This document shows positions 23,152 through 29,392 of a stretch of 29,392 nt of DNA, piece by piece. Each line of letters opens with the position of its first letter. Position 1 is the stretch's first letter. The notes under the pieces are model-generated. The model had not been told where the DNA came from. It did no database searches and was given only the letters and a program-made list of their open reading frames with translations. Source of the stretch: JBDTGE01 sp050742975. Its GTDB lineage: Bacteria > Actinomycetota > Actinomycetes > Mycobacteriales > Jatrophihabitantaceae. The stretch lies in NCBI GenBank assembly GCA_050742975.1, contig JBOGDQ010000149.1:1-29392 (forward strand), given 5' to 3'. A program made the position numbers and the translations under genes.

Positions 23152-24783
23152 ATGCCTGACGCACTGAATGAGATCAACCTGCGGTCGACGCCGCAGTCAC
23201 AGCCTGCCGATTCGCGTCAGGTTCCCAACAGCGCCGGTGGCTTCACCTTCACCGTCGCGCCGCGGGAGCGGCTGCGTCGCTTCCTCGTGCTGGGCACCGA
23301 GGGCGGCACCTACTACGCGACCGAACGTGAACTCACCAAGGCCAACGCCGACGTGGTGCTGGCTTGGGCACGCGACCGCTCGAATGAGCTCGTCGACGAG
23401 GTCGTCGCGATCTCGACGGCAGGGCGCGCGCCGCGGAACAACCCCGCACTGTTCGCGCTCGCCGCTGCTGCCTCCCTCGGCGACGCCGAGGGCCGAAAGG
23501 CTGCGCTGGCGGCACTGCCGCAGGTGGCACGGACGGGTACGCATCTGTTCCAGTTCGCCGGCTATGTAGAGCAGTTCCGCGGCTGGGGCCGCGGCCTGCG
23601 CCGTGCGGTCGCGGATTGGTACCTGTCCAAGCCGGTGGACGCGGTCGCCTACCAGGCGGTGAAGTACCGGCAGCGTGAGGGTTGGTCGCACCGCGACCTG
23701 TTGCGTCTGGCGCACCCGGCGACCAACGAGGTCGACCGCAAGCAGCTGTTCGACTGGATCTGCGGCCGCGCCCAGGATGGCCCGGCGATCGTAGAGGGCT
23801 TCCAGAAGGCGCAGTCGGCAACGAAGGTCAGCGAGTGGATCGAGATCCTCGACCAGTACCGGGCGCTGTCGTGGGAGATGTTCCCCGACGCGGCGCTCGG
23901 TGAGGCTGAGGTCTGGGCGAAGCTGCTCGACAACGGCGTCCCGCAGACAGCCCTGCTGCGCCAACTGCCGCGACTGACCCGTCTCGGGTTGCTGGCGCCG
24001 ATGTCGGACACGCTCGACCTGGTCGTTCGCCAGATCACCGACGGTGAGCGGCTCCGCAAGGCGCGCGTGCACCCCGTTAACGTGCTGGTCGCCGCGCGGA
24101 CTTATGCGTCCGGCCAGTCGGCACGCGGCCAGTCGACGTGGGAACCGGTCGCTCAGGTCATCGACGCGCTGGACGCAGCGTTCTACACCGCGTTCGGCAC
24201 AGTCGAGCCGGCGAACAAGCGCACGCTCCTCGCGCTGGACGTGTCCGGGTCGATGGCGATGTCGCCGATTTCGGGGCTTTCGATCACGCCCCGGGAGGCT
24301 GTGGCTGCTCTCGCATTAGTCACGGCTGCCACCGAGCCGAAGACGACGACGGTCGGGTTCACCGCGTCGAGCGTCGCGCCTCGGACTGGGGTGTTCCGCC
24401 GAGGTGCGACGCTCGACGGGATCGCTCCGTTGTCGATCTCGCCGCGCCAGCGTCTGGACGACGTCCTGAAGACCATTTCAGGATTGCCGTTCAGCCGCAC
24501 CGACTGCGCGCTGCCGATGCTGTGGGCGACCGCGAACAAGGTCAAGGTCGACACGTTCGTCATCTACACCGACAACGAGACCTGGGCCGGCGGCGTCCAC
24601 CCTCACCAGGCGCTCCGGCAGTACCGCGACTGGTCGGGCATCGACGCCCGCCTCGTCGTGGTCGGCCTGACGGCGACGGACTTCACCATCGCCGACCCGA
24701 CCGATCCCGGCATGCTCGACATCGCCGGATTCGACGCAGCCCTGCCGACCCTGCTGACCGACTTCTCGGCTCGTGCCATCTGA
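23152..24783 (+). CDS. rsr: Ro60/Rsr protein (TROVE plus vWA)
   Basis: Bacterial ortholog of the Ro60 autoantigen (543 aa). An N-terminal ring of HEAT-like TROVE repeats (about 30-350, beginning AGGFTFTVAPRERLRRFLVLGTEGGTYYATERELT) binds single-stranded RNA ends in its cavity and Y RNA on its outer face. The C-terminal von Willebrand A domain has a full metal-ion site: D363-S365-S367 (LDVSGSM), T450 (SRTDCALP) and D474 (YTDNETW). Known relatives tether RNA to the exonuclease PNPase through Y RNA, or sit in RNA-repair operons with RtcB. ATG 23152 follows GGGAGG. Its leader (AGGGAGGGCACC) closely resembles that of rtcB (AAGGAGGGCACGAG). The three Y RNAs lie directly upstream, and a small gene overlaps its end. 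Confidence 0.96.
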   Translation: MPDALNEINLRSTPQSQPADSRQVPNSAGGFTFTVAPRERLRRFLVLGTEGGTYYATERELTKANADVVLAWARDRSNELVDEVVAISTAGRAPRNNPALFALAAAASLGDAEGRKAALAALPQVARTGTHLFQFAGYVEQFRGWGRGLRRAVADWYLSKPVDAVAYQAVKYRQREGWSHRDLLRLAHPATNEVDRKQLFDWICGRAQDGPAIVEGFQKAQSATKVSEWIEILDQYRALSWEMFPDAALGEAEVWAKLLDNGVPQTALLRQLPRLTRLGLLAPMSDTLDLVVRQITDGERLRKARVHPVNVLVAARTYASGQSARGQSTWEPVAQVIDALDAAFYTAFGTVEPANKRTLLALDVSGSMAMSPISGLSITPREAVAALALVTAATEPKTTTVGFTASSVAPRTGVFRRGATLDGIAPLSISPRQRLDDVLKTISGLPFSRTDCALPMLWATANKVKVDTFVIYTDNETWAGGVHPHQALRQYRDWSGIDARLVVVGLTATDFTIADPTDPGMLDIAGFDAALPTLLTDFSARAI

Positions 24784-24985
24784 TCCGAGAATCCAGCAGG
24801 CCCGCGAACATCACCAGCGGGCGGCAGACGCGCTCGCACTCGCCGAGCGCCACCGGCAGCAGCGAGACGCGTTGATCCGCCGTGCTCGGGAAGACGATCC
24901 CGGCCGGTGGTCCTACAACGCGCTCGCTGCTGCCATCGGCTGCAGCAAAGAGCTCATCGCCGCGATCATCAAGCACCGCGCCTGA
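24773..24985 (+). CDS. Small HTH-like protein overlapping the Ro gene
   Basis: A 70-residue protein starting at GTG 24773 and overlapping the Ro stop by 11 bases. It opens with a basic/alanine-rich helix (REHHQRAADALALAERHRQQRDALIRRARED). It ends with WSYNALAAAIGCSKELIAAIIKH, a short helix-turn-helix like those of sigma-region-4 or Cro-type proteins. The overlap implies translational coupling with the Ro gene. It could bind DNA or RNA and might regulate the module. I recognise no named family, and the assignment rests on pattern and position. Confidence 0.65.
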   Translation: MPSDPRIQQAREHHQRAADALALAERHRQQRDALIRRAREDDPGRWSYNALAAAIGCSKELIAAIIKHRA

Positions 24986-24995
24986 CGCTGCCCGC

Positions 24996-25027
24996 TTGTC
25001 CACAACGTGTCAGACCGGTGTGGATAA
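24996..25027. other. Inverted pair of DnaA-box-like sequences
   Basis: TTGTCCACA (24996-25004) and TGTGGATAA (25019-25027, TTATCCACA on the other strand) are both good DnaA-box sequences, facing each other across 14 bases just after the small HTH gene. They could mark a replication or regulatory site of the island, or simply form a 7-bp inverted repeat by chance. Confidence 0.35.
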
Positions 25028-25149
25028 CCGCTGCGGCCTTCTCCGCCCTGAATCGCGATACTCCGCAGTGGAAGAGAGCGTTTGCGCGCCCGATCAAGCC
25101 GTCCTTGCCGGGCGGAGTCATGCTGGGCGAACGACACACCGCTTCTCAC

Positions 25150-25294
25150 GGTTAACCACGCCACCGCAGGCATGTACATCGACGACCCGTTGCAGCACCA
25201 CGAGAACCGAACCCACCGACGATTGGATACCCACCCGCCCTTAGCGGACCGCATCGTCGTCCTCGAACAGATCGAGCAACGCCTGTCGGTGTGA
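25150..25294 (+). pseudogene. M48 metalloprotease (HtpX-like), C-terminal fragment
   Basis: The frame reads NHATAGMYIDDPLQHHEN then RTHRRLDTHPPLADRIVVLEQIEQRLSV and stops. The DTHPP..RI..LE ending is characteristic of M48 (HtpX/Ste24-type) peptidases. The zinc site HExxH and the membrane helices are missing. It is a leftover about 48 codons long. Confidence 0.65.
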
Positions 25295-25652
25295 ACCAGC
25301 CGCCGCCCGCTGGCCGTCCCCGCCATGGGCCCTACACATAAGACGCCCCGTCCGGAGCAGCAGCGGCACCCAGCAGCAATACGCCGAATATTCGCCGGCG
25401 GAGTCGGGCACACTCGCCTCTCACGGGGTGCCACCGGCGGGGCGCCCGACCACCGTGATGGGGACGAGTCGAAAAGGCTCCGGACGAACCGGCGACGAGT
25501 CCGCATCCACGCCGCCGATGAGGCGCCCCATCGCCGTCGCCTCGGCACACTTGAACACCTGTGCACCACACGCTTGACGTGGGTGCGTACCCGAGGCCCA
25601 GTGTTTGGGCCGATCCCCGAGTCCAACGCCGGCCTTGAGAGACGCAAATTCA
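25295..25652. other. Island right arm, no supported gene
   Basis: Frames on both strands are open by composition only. A minus frame (25660-25421) reads LKAGVGLGDRPKHWASGTHP and onwards to VVGRPAGGTP. It has no usable start and is not recognised. Nothing is called here. Confidence 0.4.
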
Positions 25653-25678
25653 CTGACAAACGACTGACATGATCTTGG
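25653..25678. repeat. Extra copy of the att arm motif
   Basis: CTGACAAACGACTGACATGA followed by TCTTGG closely matches the ends of both long direct repeats (TGACAAATGAATGACATGATC). Here it lies on the other side of the tRNA piece. Each copy holds two TGACA units 11 bases apart, as integrase arm-type sites often do. Confidence 0.55.
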
Positions 25679-25705
25679 CAGTGGCGCTAGGAACCGGCGT
25701 GAAAT

Positions 25706-25720
25706 CCTTATAGAATAAGG
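25706..25720 (-). terminator. Small hairpin downstream of the tRNA-Ala piece
   Basis: CCTTAT-AGA-ATAAGG (6-bp arms) stands just past the 3' end of the tRNA-Ala fragment on its strand. It probably belonged to the terminator of the original tRNA gene. Confidence 0.4.
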
Positions 25721-25730
25721 CATACGTCGG

Positions 25731-25777
25731 TGGAGCTGAGGGGACTCGAACCCCTGACCCCCACACTGCCAGCGCGG
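25731..25777 (-). pseudogene. tRNA-Ala(GGC) 3' half (attachment core)
   Basis: On the minus strand the sequence runs from the anticodon loop CTGGCAG (GGC) through stem TGTGG, T-arm AGGGG-TTCGAGT-CCCCT and acceptor 3' strand CAGCTCC to ACC. No matching 5' strand (GGAGCTG) or D-arm lies upstream, so it is not a whole tRNA. Such 3' halves are left where integrative elements recombine into tRNA genes. Confidence 0.8.
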
Positions 25778-25917
25778 GTGATCAGTCAAATTTCGTGCTG
25801 GCCCTGTCGCCTGAGACCGTCATATCCCTGCAATCATTGGGTTTCATGCCACTCCGTATCGCCCCGTGACCTGCCATGCCGCGTGGTACTGAGTGACAAA
25901 TGAATGACATGATCTTG
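25750..25917. repeat. Right direct repeat of the island (att-like)
   Basis: Partner of 13771-13939. The first 47 bases (25750-25796) are identical and the rest is diverged, ending in the same TGACAAATGAATGACATG block. Unlike the left copy, this one continues into the T-arm and acceptor end of the tRNA-Ala fragment, and it has arm-like motifs on both sides, an attP-like layout. Confidence 0.8.
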
Positions 25918-26043
25918 GTCATCGAGTTGACCACAGATTTGGCGATGACGGTCACTGCGTTGTGAGAAGCCGGTGCCGAGGGACGAGGGAGGGCAACGGC
26001 GTTCGCCTCGACCAGTTGCTCCCTCCTTCTGTTCAGTTTTTGT

Positions 26044-26074
26044 CTGTGTTCAGTTATGCTGAACACAGTATAGT
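26044..26074 (+). promoter_or_regulatory. AbiE operon promoter with palindromic operator
   Basis: CTGTGTTCAG (26044-26053) and CTGAACACAG (26059-26068) form a perfect 10-bp inverted repeat around TTATG. It is followed at once by a -10 hexamer TATAGT (26069-26074). A third half-site-like GTGAACAGAG follows at 26076. AbiEi antitoxins are known to repress their operons by binding inverted repeats, so this is its probable operator. Confidence 0.75.
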
Positions 26075-26091
26075 AGTGAACAGAGGTGAAG

Positions 26092-27069
26092 ATGGACGCG
26101 ACGCTGACGCACCTGGTCGTGCAGATGCGCGACCTCGGACTGGACGTCCGGGTCGAGCCAGGTCGGTCTGCGCAAGCCGACGTTCGGTCAGCAGCACTCC
26201 ACCTTGCCCGCGGTGGATCGGCGCGGGCGTACGAGTTGCGCTACGGCGCGACGGTGCCGCTGGCAGCAGCGAGCGCCGATGCCGATGGCCGACCAGTGTT
26301 CGTGCACGCGACCTTTCTGGCCGCCAAGTCGCGCGACGCCTTGCGGCGGGCCGGGGTGCAGTACCTCGACGTCGCCGGCAACGCGTGGATCGAGTTTGGC
26401 GATGTGTTCATCGAAGTCCGCGGTCGTCCGCGACCCGATGGCGCCGCACCGCACCGGCGAGCCGCCGGCAATCTGTTCAGCGCTGGGCGCGCTCAGGTCG
26501 TATTCGCCCTGCTCGCGTGGCCGTACCTTTGGCGAGCGTCGCAACGAGAAATCTCCGCAGCAGCTGGCGTGTCAGTGGGACAGGTGAACGACACGCTCAA
26601 GCTGCTTCGCGACGCCAAGCACGGCGTAAGCGGTACCCGACCCGATGCGGCCGACTTGCTCGACCTCTGGGCGGCTGCCTTCCCGGCTGGCCTGGCCCAT
26701 CGGCTCACGCTGGCCACCTACCGAGGTGAGATCGGACGGGCGACGGTCGACGCCGGCGGGCCGGTATTCATTTCGGGTGAGGCGGCTGCGACGGACCTGC
26801 TCAGATCGACATCGCTGACGATCTACGTCGCCGATCTCGACCCGCGCCTACCGGTCGTGAACAGGTGGCGATCCGACGGCGAGCCCAACATCATCGTTCG
26901 CCGGAAATTCTGGAACACCCCGGGCGTGGCTGACAACGCGCACACTGACGCTGAGGCCGCCCCGTGGCCGCTCGTCTACGCCGATCTACTCGCGAGTGAC
27001 GACCCACGCGTACGAAGCGCAGCCAAACAGTGGAGGGATCGTCATGCTCGACCTGAGCAACACGCCTGA
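26092..27069 (+). CDS. AbiEi-like type IV antitoxin/regulator
   Basis: A 325-residue protein resembling AbiEi-family antitoxins of type IV toxin-antitoxin systems. ARRAGVQYLDVAGNAWIEF-like sequence (DALRRAGVQYLDVAGNAWIEFGDVFIEV) occupies the first half. A helix-turn-helix (RASQREISAAAGVSVGQVNDTLKLLRD) lies around residues 150-175. A C-terminal part follows with VFISGEAAATDLL and PWPLVYADLLASDDPRVRSAAKQW. I set the start at ATG 26092, behind AGAGGTG; a GTG at 26086 is the alternative. Its 3' end overlaps the nucleotidyltransferase gene by 26 bases. It probably neutralises that partner and represses the operon through the upstream palindrome. Confidence 0.8.
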   Translation: MDATLTHLVVQMRDLGLDVRVEPGRSAQADVRSAALHLARGGSARAYELRYGATVPLAAASADADGRPVFVHATFLAAKSRDALRRAGVQYLDVAGNAWIEFGDVFIEVRGRPRPDGAAPHRRAAGNLFSAGRAQVVFALLAWPYLWRASQREISAAAGVSVGQVNDTLKLLRDAKHGVSGTRPDAADLLDLWAAAFPAGLAHRLTLATYRGEIGRATVDAGGPVFISGEAAATDLLRSTSLTIYVADLDPRLPVVNRWRSDGEPNIIVRRKFWNTPGVADNAHTDAEAAPWPLVYADLLASDDPRVRSAAKQWRDRHARPEQHA

Positions 27070-27916
27070 CGAGTTCCTCGAGCCGATCGCGCGTGTGGTC
27101 GAAGCCGCGCTCCGACACGCCGACAGTCTCCGCTCGGACGATGTGATGATCGTCGGCGCGTGGTGTCGAGGCATTCAACACCACGCGCTCGGTCACCGGT
27201 TCGCCACCAGCGCTACCCGAGATCTGGACCTCGCACTCGCACTCTCCTCCTGGGATGCCTACCGTGCCCTGGCCGAGGCGTTCCCGAGCGTTGGCGATAC
27301 TGGTATCAGGTTCCGCATCGCAGACGTCACCGTCGACCTTCTCCCATTCGGGGACATCGAAGGACCGCAAGGCACTGCGCAACCGCCTACGCGAGGCGAG
27401 AACATGAGCGTGTGGGCGTTCGAAGAGATCTTCGCAGCATCACTCCCTTTGCTACCGCCCGCTGTCGGCACGGTCAGGATCCCCACGGTTGCCGGCTACG
27501 CGGCCGCCAAGCTCGGCGCGTGGCTCGATCGCTCCGAGTGGTTCGAAGCCAAGGATGCCGCTGACCTTGCTCTGGTCCTGTACTGGTACGGGGAATCGGG
27601 CGCGGTTCACGAACGCCTCTACGACACTTCAGCAGGCAACGAGATCCTCATCGCCGAGTCCGCGGACGTGCCCCTCGCGGCCGCACACATGCTCGGAGTC
27701 GACGTCGCCACGACCATCGGCCCGGACCGGCTCGCCGAACTCCTGGCGCGCTGGCCTGGGAACCTCAACCTGCTGATCCATGAACTGAACGTTGCCAGCG
27801 GTGCGGCGTGGACCCGTGACGGCAGGCGGCGACGCGATCTCGTCGACGCCCTCACCCGCGGTATGACCGAGTTACCGTCAGGCGGTGCGTCCAACCTGCG
27901 AGGAGGCGACAGGTGA
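27044..27916 (+). CDS. AbiEii-like nucleotidyltransferase toxin
   Basis: A 290-residue nucleotidyltransferase. The catalytic strand-loop carries G38 (IVGAWCRGIQHHALGH), D60 and D62 in SATRDLDLAL, and a third acidic residue D98 in VTVDLLPFGD, as in the pol-beta fold. AbiEii-type toxins transfer nucleotides, and some members target tRNA acceptor ends, which would be notable so close to a tRNA and RtcB island. The substrate here is unknown. ATG 27044 follows GGAGGG and lies inside the 3' end of the antitoxin gene. Its stop overlaps the next start as GTGA, so all three genes are coupled. Confidence 0.82.
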   Translation: MLDLSNTPDEFLEPIARVVEAALRHADSLRSDDVMIVGAWCRGIQHHALGHRFATSATRDLDLALALSSWDAYRALAEAFPSVGDTGIRFRIADVTVDLLPFGDIEGPQGTAQPPTRGENMSVWAFEEIFAASLPLLPPAVGTVRIPTVAGYAAAKLGAWLDRSEWFEAKDAADLALVLYWYGESGAVHERLYDTSAGNEILIAESADVPLAAAHMLGVDVATTIGPDRLAELLARWPGNLNLLIHELNVASGAAWTRDGRRRRDLVDALTRGMTELPSGGASNLRGGDR

Positions 27917-29392
27917 CGCGGGATGCCAGCGGCAAGCTCCTTGACGACGAACTGCGGCGGCTGAACGGGGAGCTCGAACGGCTTCGGGCCGACAACGCCC
28001 GGCTGCTTCGGCTGTTGGAGTTGACACCCGAGCAGGCGCGTCCGTCCGGCCCCGCACAGACGGCGATCTTCGAATCGGCGCCTGGCGGGGTTCATGCGGG
28101 ATCGTCTCCTGCTGCGAAAGTCGCGTTCTACGCGGCGTTGTTCGCCGCGCGCACCGACGCGTACGCGGTCCGCTGGGACAACACCCGTACCGGAAAAGGC
28201 GGGTGGATGCCTGCGGTCCGCGGCGGCTGGCAGCGGGGTCTGCGACCGGACCAACGCGAGTACCTACCGCTCACGCCGCAGGTGATCACCGAACACCTGT
28301 CCGGCGACGCCGAGATCGGGCTCTACCCGATGCTGGACGGCGACCGGTGTCAATGGATGGCCGCGGACTTCGACGGTGCAGCCGCGATGCTCGACGCCCT
28401 GGCCTACGTCAAGGCGGCACGAGCGGCCGACGTGCCGACCGCGCTGGAGGTATCCCGCTCGGGAGCAGGCGCACACGCCTGGCTGTTCTTCACCTCACCG
28501 GTTCCCGCGGTGACCGCGCGGCAGATCGGTACCGGCCTGCTGCGGGAGGCGATGGCTTTGCGCGGACGGATGAGCCTGTCCAGCTACGACCGGCTGTTCC
28601 CGACCCAGGACGTGCTGCAGAGCGGTGGGCCCGGCAACCTGATCGCCGCCCCGCTGTCCGGCAAGGCACGCCGCCGCGGCACCACGGTGTTTGTGGACCT
28701 GGCCACTCTCGAGCCGCATGATGACCAGTGGGCGTACCTGTCCACGCTCGGTCGGGTATCACCTCGCGACGCCGACAGGCTCGCTCGACGGCTCGGGCAG
28801 ATCCAAGTCGGCTCCGGTGTCGACCGGCTCAGGGCGGCGACCTCGACCAGGATCACCGTGCAGGTCCCGCACACGGTCAAGGCTCGGCTGGGTGCGGCGA
28901 TCACCGTGGACTCCGCCGGGCTTCCGCCCGCGCTGCTGGCGACGCTGAAGCACGCCGCCACGATGCCCAACCCGGTGTTCTACGAACGCCAGCGGCGCCG
29001 TGTATCCACGTGGGACACCCCTCGCTACCTGCAGAACTTCGACGAAAGCGCCAGCGGCGATCTCGTACTTCCGCGCGGTCTGCTCGGCCACCTCAACCAA
29101 CTCATCGTCCAAGCCGGAAGCAGACTCGAACTCACCGACGAGCGCGATGCCGGTACGCCCCACACGTTCGGGTTCACGGCCACCCTCGACCCGGAGCAGC
29201 AAGCCGCGCTGGACGCACTGCTCGCCCACGACCTCGGCGTGCTCGTCGCCCCGCCCGGTTCCGGCAAGACAGTGATCGCTTGCGCCCTCTCGGCCACCCT
29301 CAGCGTCTCGACCCTCATACTCGTCGACCGCAAGACGCTCGCCGACCAGTGGCGGACAAGCATCATGGAGTTGCTCGGCGTCAAGGCAGGTC
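27913..29392 (+). CDS. TOTE-type primase-helicase (partial, runs off window)
   Basis: The frame stays open from GTG 27913 to the window end (493 codons). AGGAGG precedes the start. Residues 8-35 form a leucine-rich coiled coil (LLDDELRRLNGELERLRADN). Residues 86-110 (VRWDNTRTGKGGWMPAVRGGW) are a conserved N-terminal element. An archaeo-eukaryotic primase-like domain follows, with acidic pair D152/D154 in MAADFDGAA. At about residue 430 a superfamily 2 helicase begins: Walker A PPGSGKT (447-453) and motif Ia LVDRKTLADQW. This order matches the primase-helicase of TOTE conflict systems, thought to act against invading DNA or RNA. The remaining helicase motifs and any nuclease domain lie beyond the window. 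Confidence 0.83.
   Translation, partial: MTRDASGKLLDDELRRLNGELERLRADNARLLRLLELTPEQARPSGPAQTAIFESAPGGVHAGSSPAAKVAFYAALFAARTDAYAVRWDNTRTGKGGWMPAVRGGWQRGLRPDQREYLPLTPQVITEHLSGDAEIGLYPMLDGDRCQWMAADFDGAAAMLDALAYVKAARAADVPTALEVSRSGAGAHAWLFFTSPVPAVTARQIGTGLLREAMALRGRMSLSSYDRLFPTQDVLQSGGPGNLIAAPLSGKARRRGTTVFVDLATLEPHDDQWAYLSTLGRVSPRDADRLARRLGQIQVGSGVDRLRAATSTRITVQVPHTVKARLGAAITVDSAGLPPALLATLKHAATMPNPVFYERQRRRVSTWDTPRYLQNFDESASGDLVLPRGLLGHLNQLIVQAGSRLELTDERDAGTPHTFGFTATLDPEQQAALDALLAHDLGVLVAPPGSGKTVIACALSATLSVSTLILVDRKTLADQWRTSIMELLGVKAG

Noticed and set aside
25731..25830. Complete tRNA gene on the minus strand
   Set aside because: Only the 3' half is present. No 5' acceptor strand or D-arm pairs with it, so it is an attachment-site remnant.
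13771..25917. Composite transposon bounded by IS copies
   Set aside because: Only one IS is present, and it is internal. The boundaries are tRNA-derived repeats.
25782..26066. Minus frame with MSFICHSV..GMAGH, also seen at 13852-14061, as an integrase C-terminus
   Set aside because: The shared peptide comes from the direct repeats in one frame only, and there are no integrase catalytic residues.

Overview
The window is high-GC DNA from an actinobacterium. The signs are GC-rich codon use, a furA-katG pair almost identical in layout to the mycobacterial one, a UPF0182 protein, GTG starts and probable leaderless genes. I cannot name the genus. No complete integrase is visible.

Positions 1-13250 look like ordinary chromosome. 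They hold a decayed epoxide hydrolase, furA-katG on the minus strand behind a leaderless promoter, a tightly coupled minus-strand operon (MerR regulator, Wzm-like permease, Wzt-like ATPase, UPF0182 membrane protein), a HAD dehalogenase-like enzyme, a divergent AraC regulator and aldo/keto reductase pair, and a two-domain GNAT acetyltransferase. Positions 13250-13770 are a scrapyard of truncated genes: an IclR C-terminus, the tail of an unknown gene overlapping a fumarylacetoacetate hydrolase start, and a short piece of a TOTE-type primase.

A mobile island lies between two ~168-bp direct repeats (13771-13939 and 25750-25917). Both share a 47-bp identical core taken from the 3' half of a tRNA-Ala(GGC) gene. 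Inside are a PIN-domain toxin with an excisionase-like antitoxin, a complete 2.08-kb insertion sequence with 18-bp inverted repeats and a CTAA target duplication, and then a dense RNA region. That region holds 29 tRNA genes covering all 20 amino acids, an HNH nuclease gene, rtcB (3'-phosphate RNA ligase), and the gene for a Ro60/Rsr (TROVE plus vWA) protein. Immediately upstream of the Ro gene lie three tandem, mutually similar noncoding RNAs. Each has a T-arm, then a closed acceptor-like hairpin (capped by UUCG in two and GAAA in one), then a D-arm-like element, with a long closing stem around the whole. This is the circularly permuted tRNA mimic expected of bacterial Y (YrlA-like) RNAs. A good sigma70-type promoter is placed to start transcription at the first base of the first one. 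A small HTH-like protein overlaps the end of the Ro gene.

Together this looks like a portable RNA supply-and-repair module: spare tRNAs, a ligase for cleaved tRNAs, and a Ro-Y RNA particle that could handle damaged RNA. A plausible but untested role is countering tRNA-cleaving toxins or phage-induced RNA damage.

To the right of the island, 26092-29392 is a second conflict-type operon: an AbiEi-like antitoxin/regulator, an AbiEii-like nucleotidyltransferase, and a GTGA-coupled TOTE-type primase-helicase that runs off the window. A 10-bp perfect palindrome overlaps the operon promoter.
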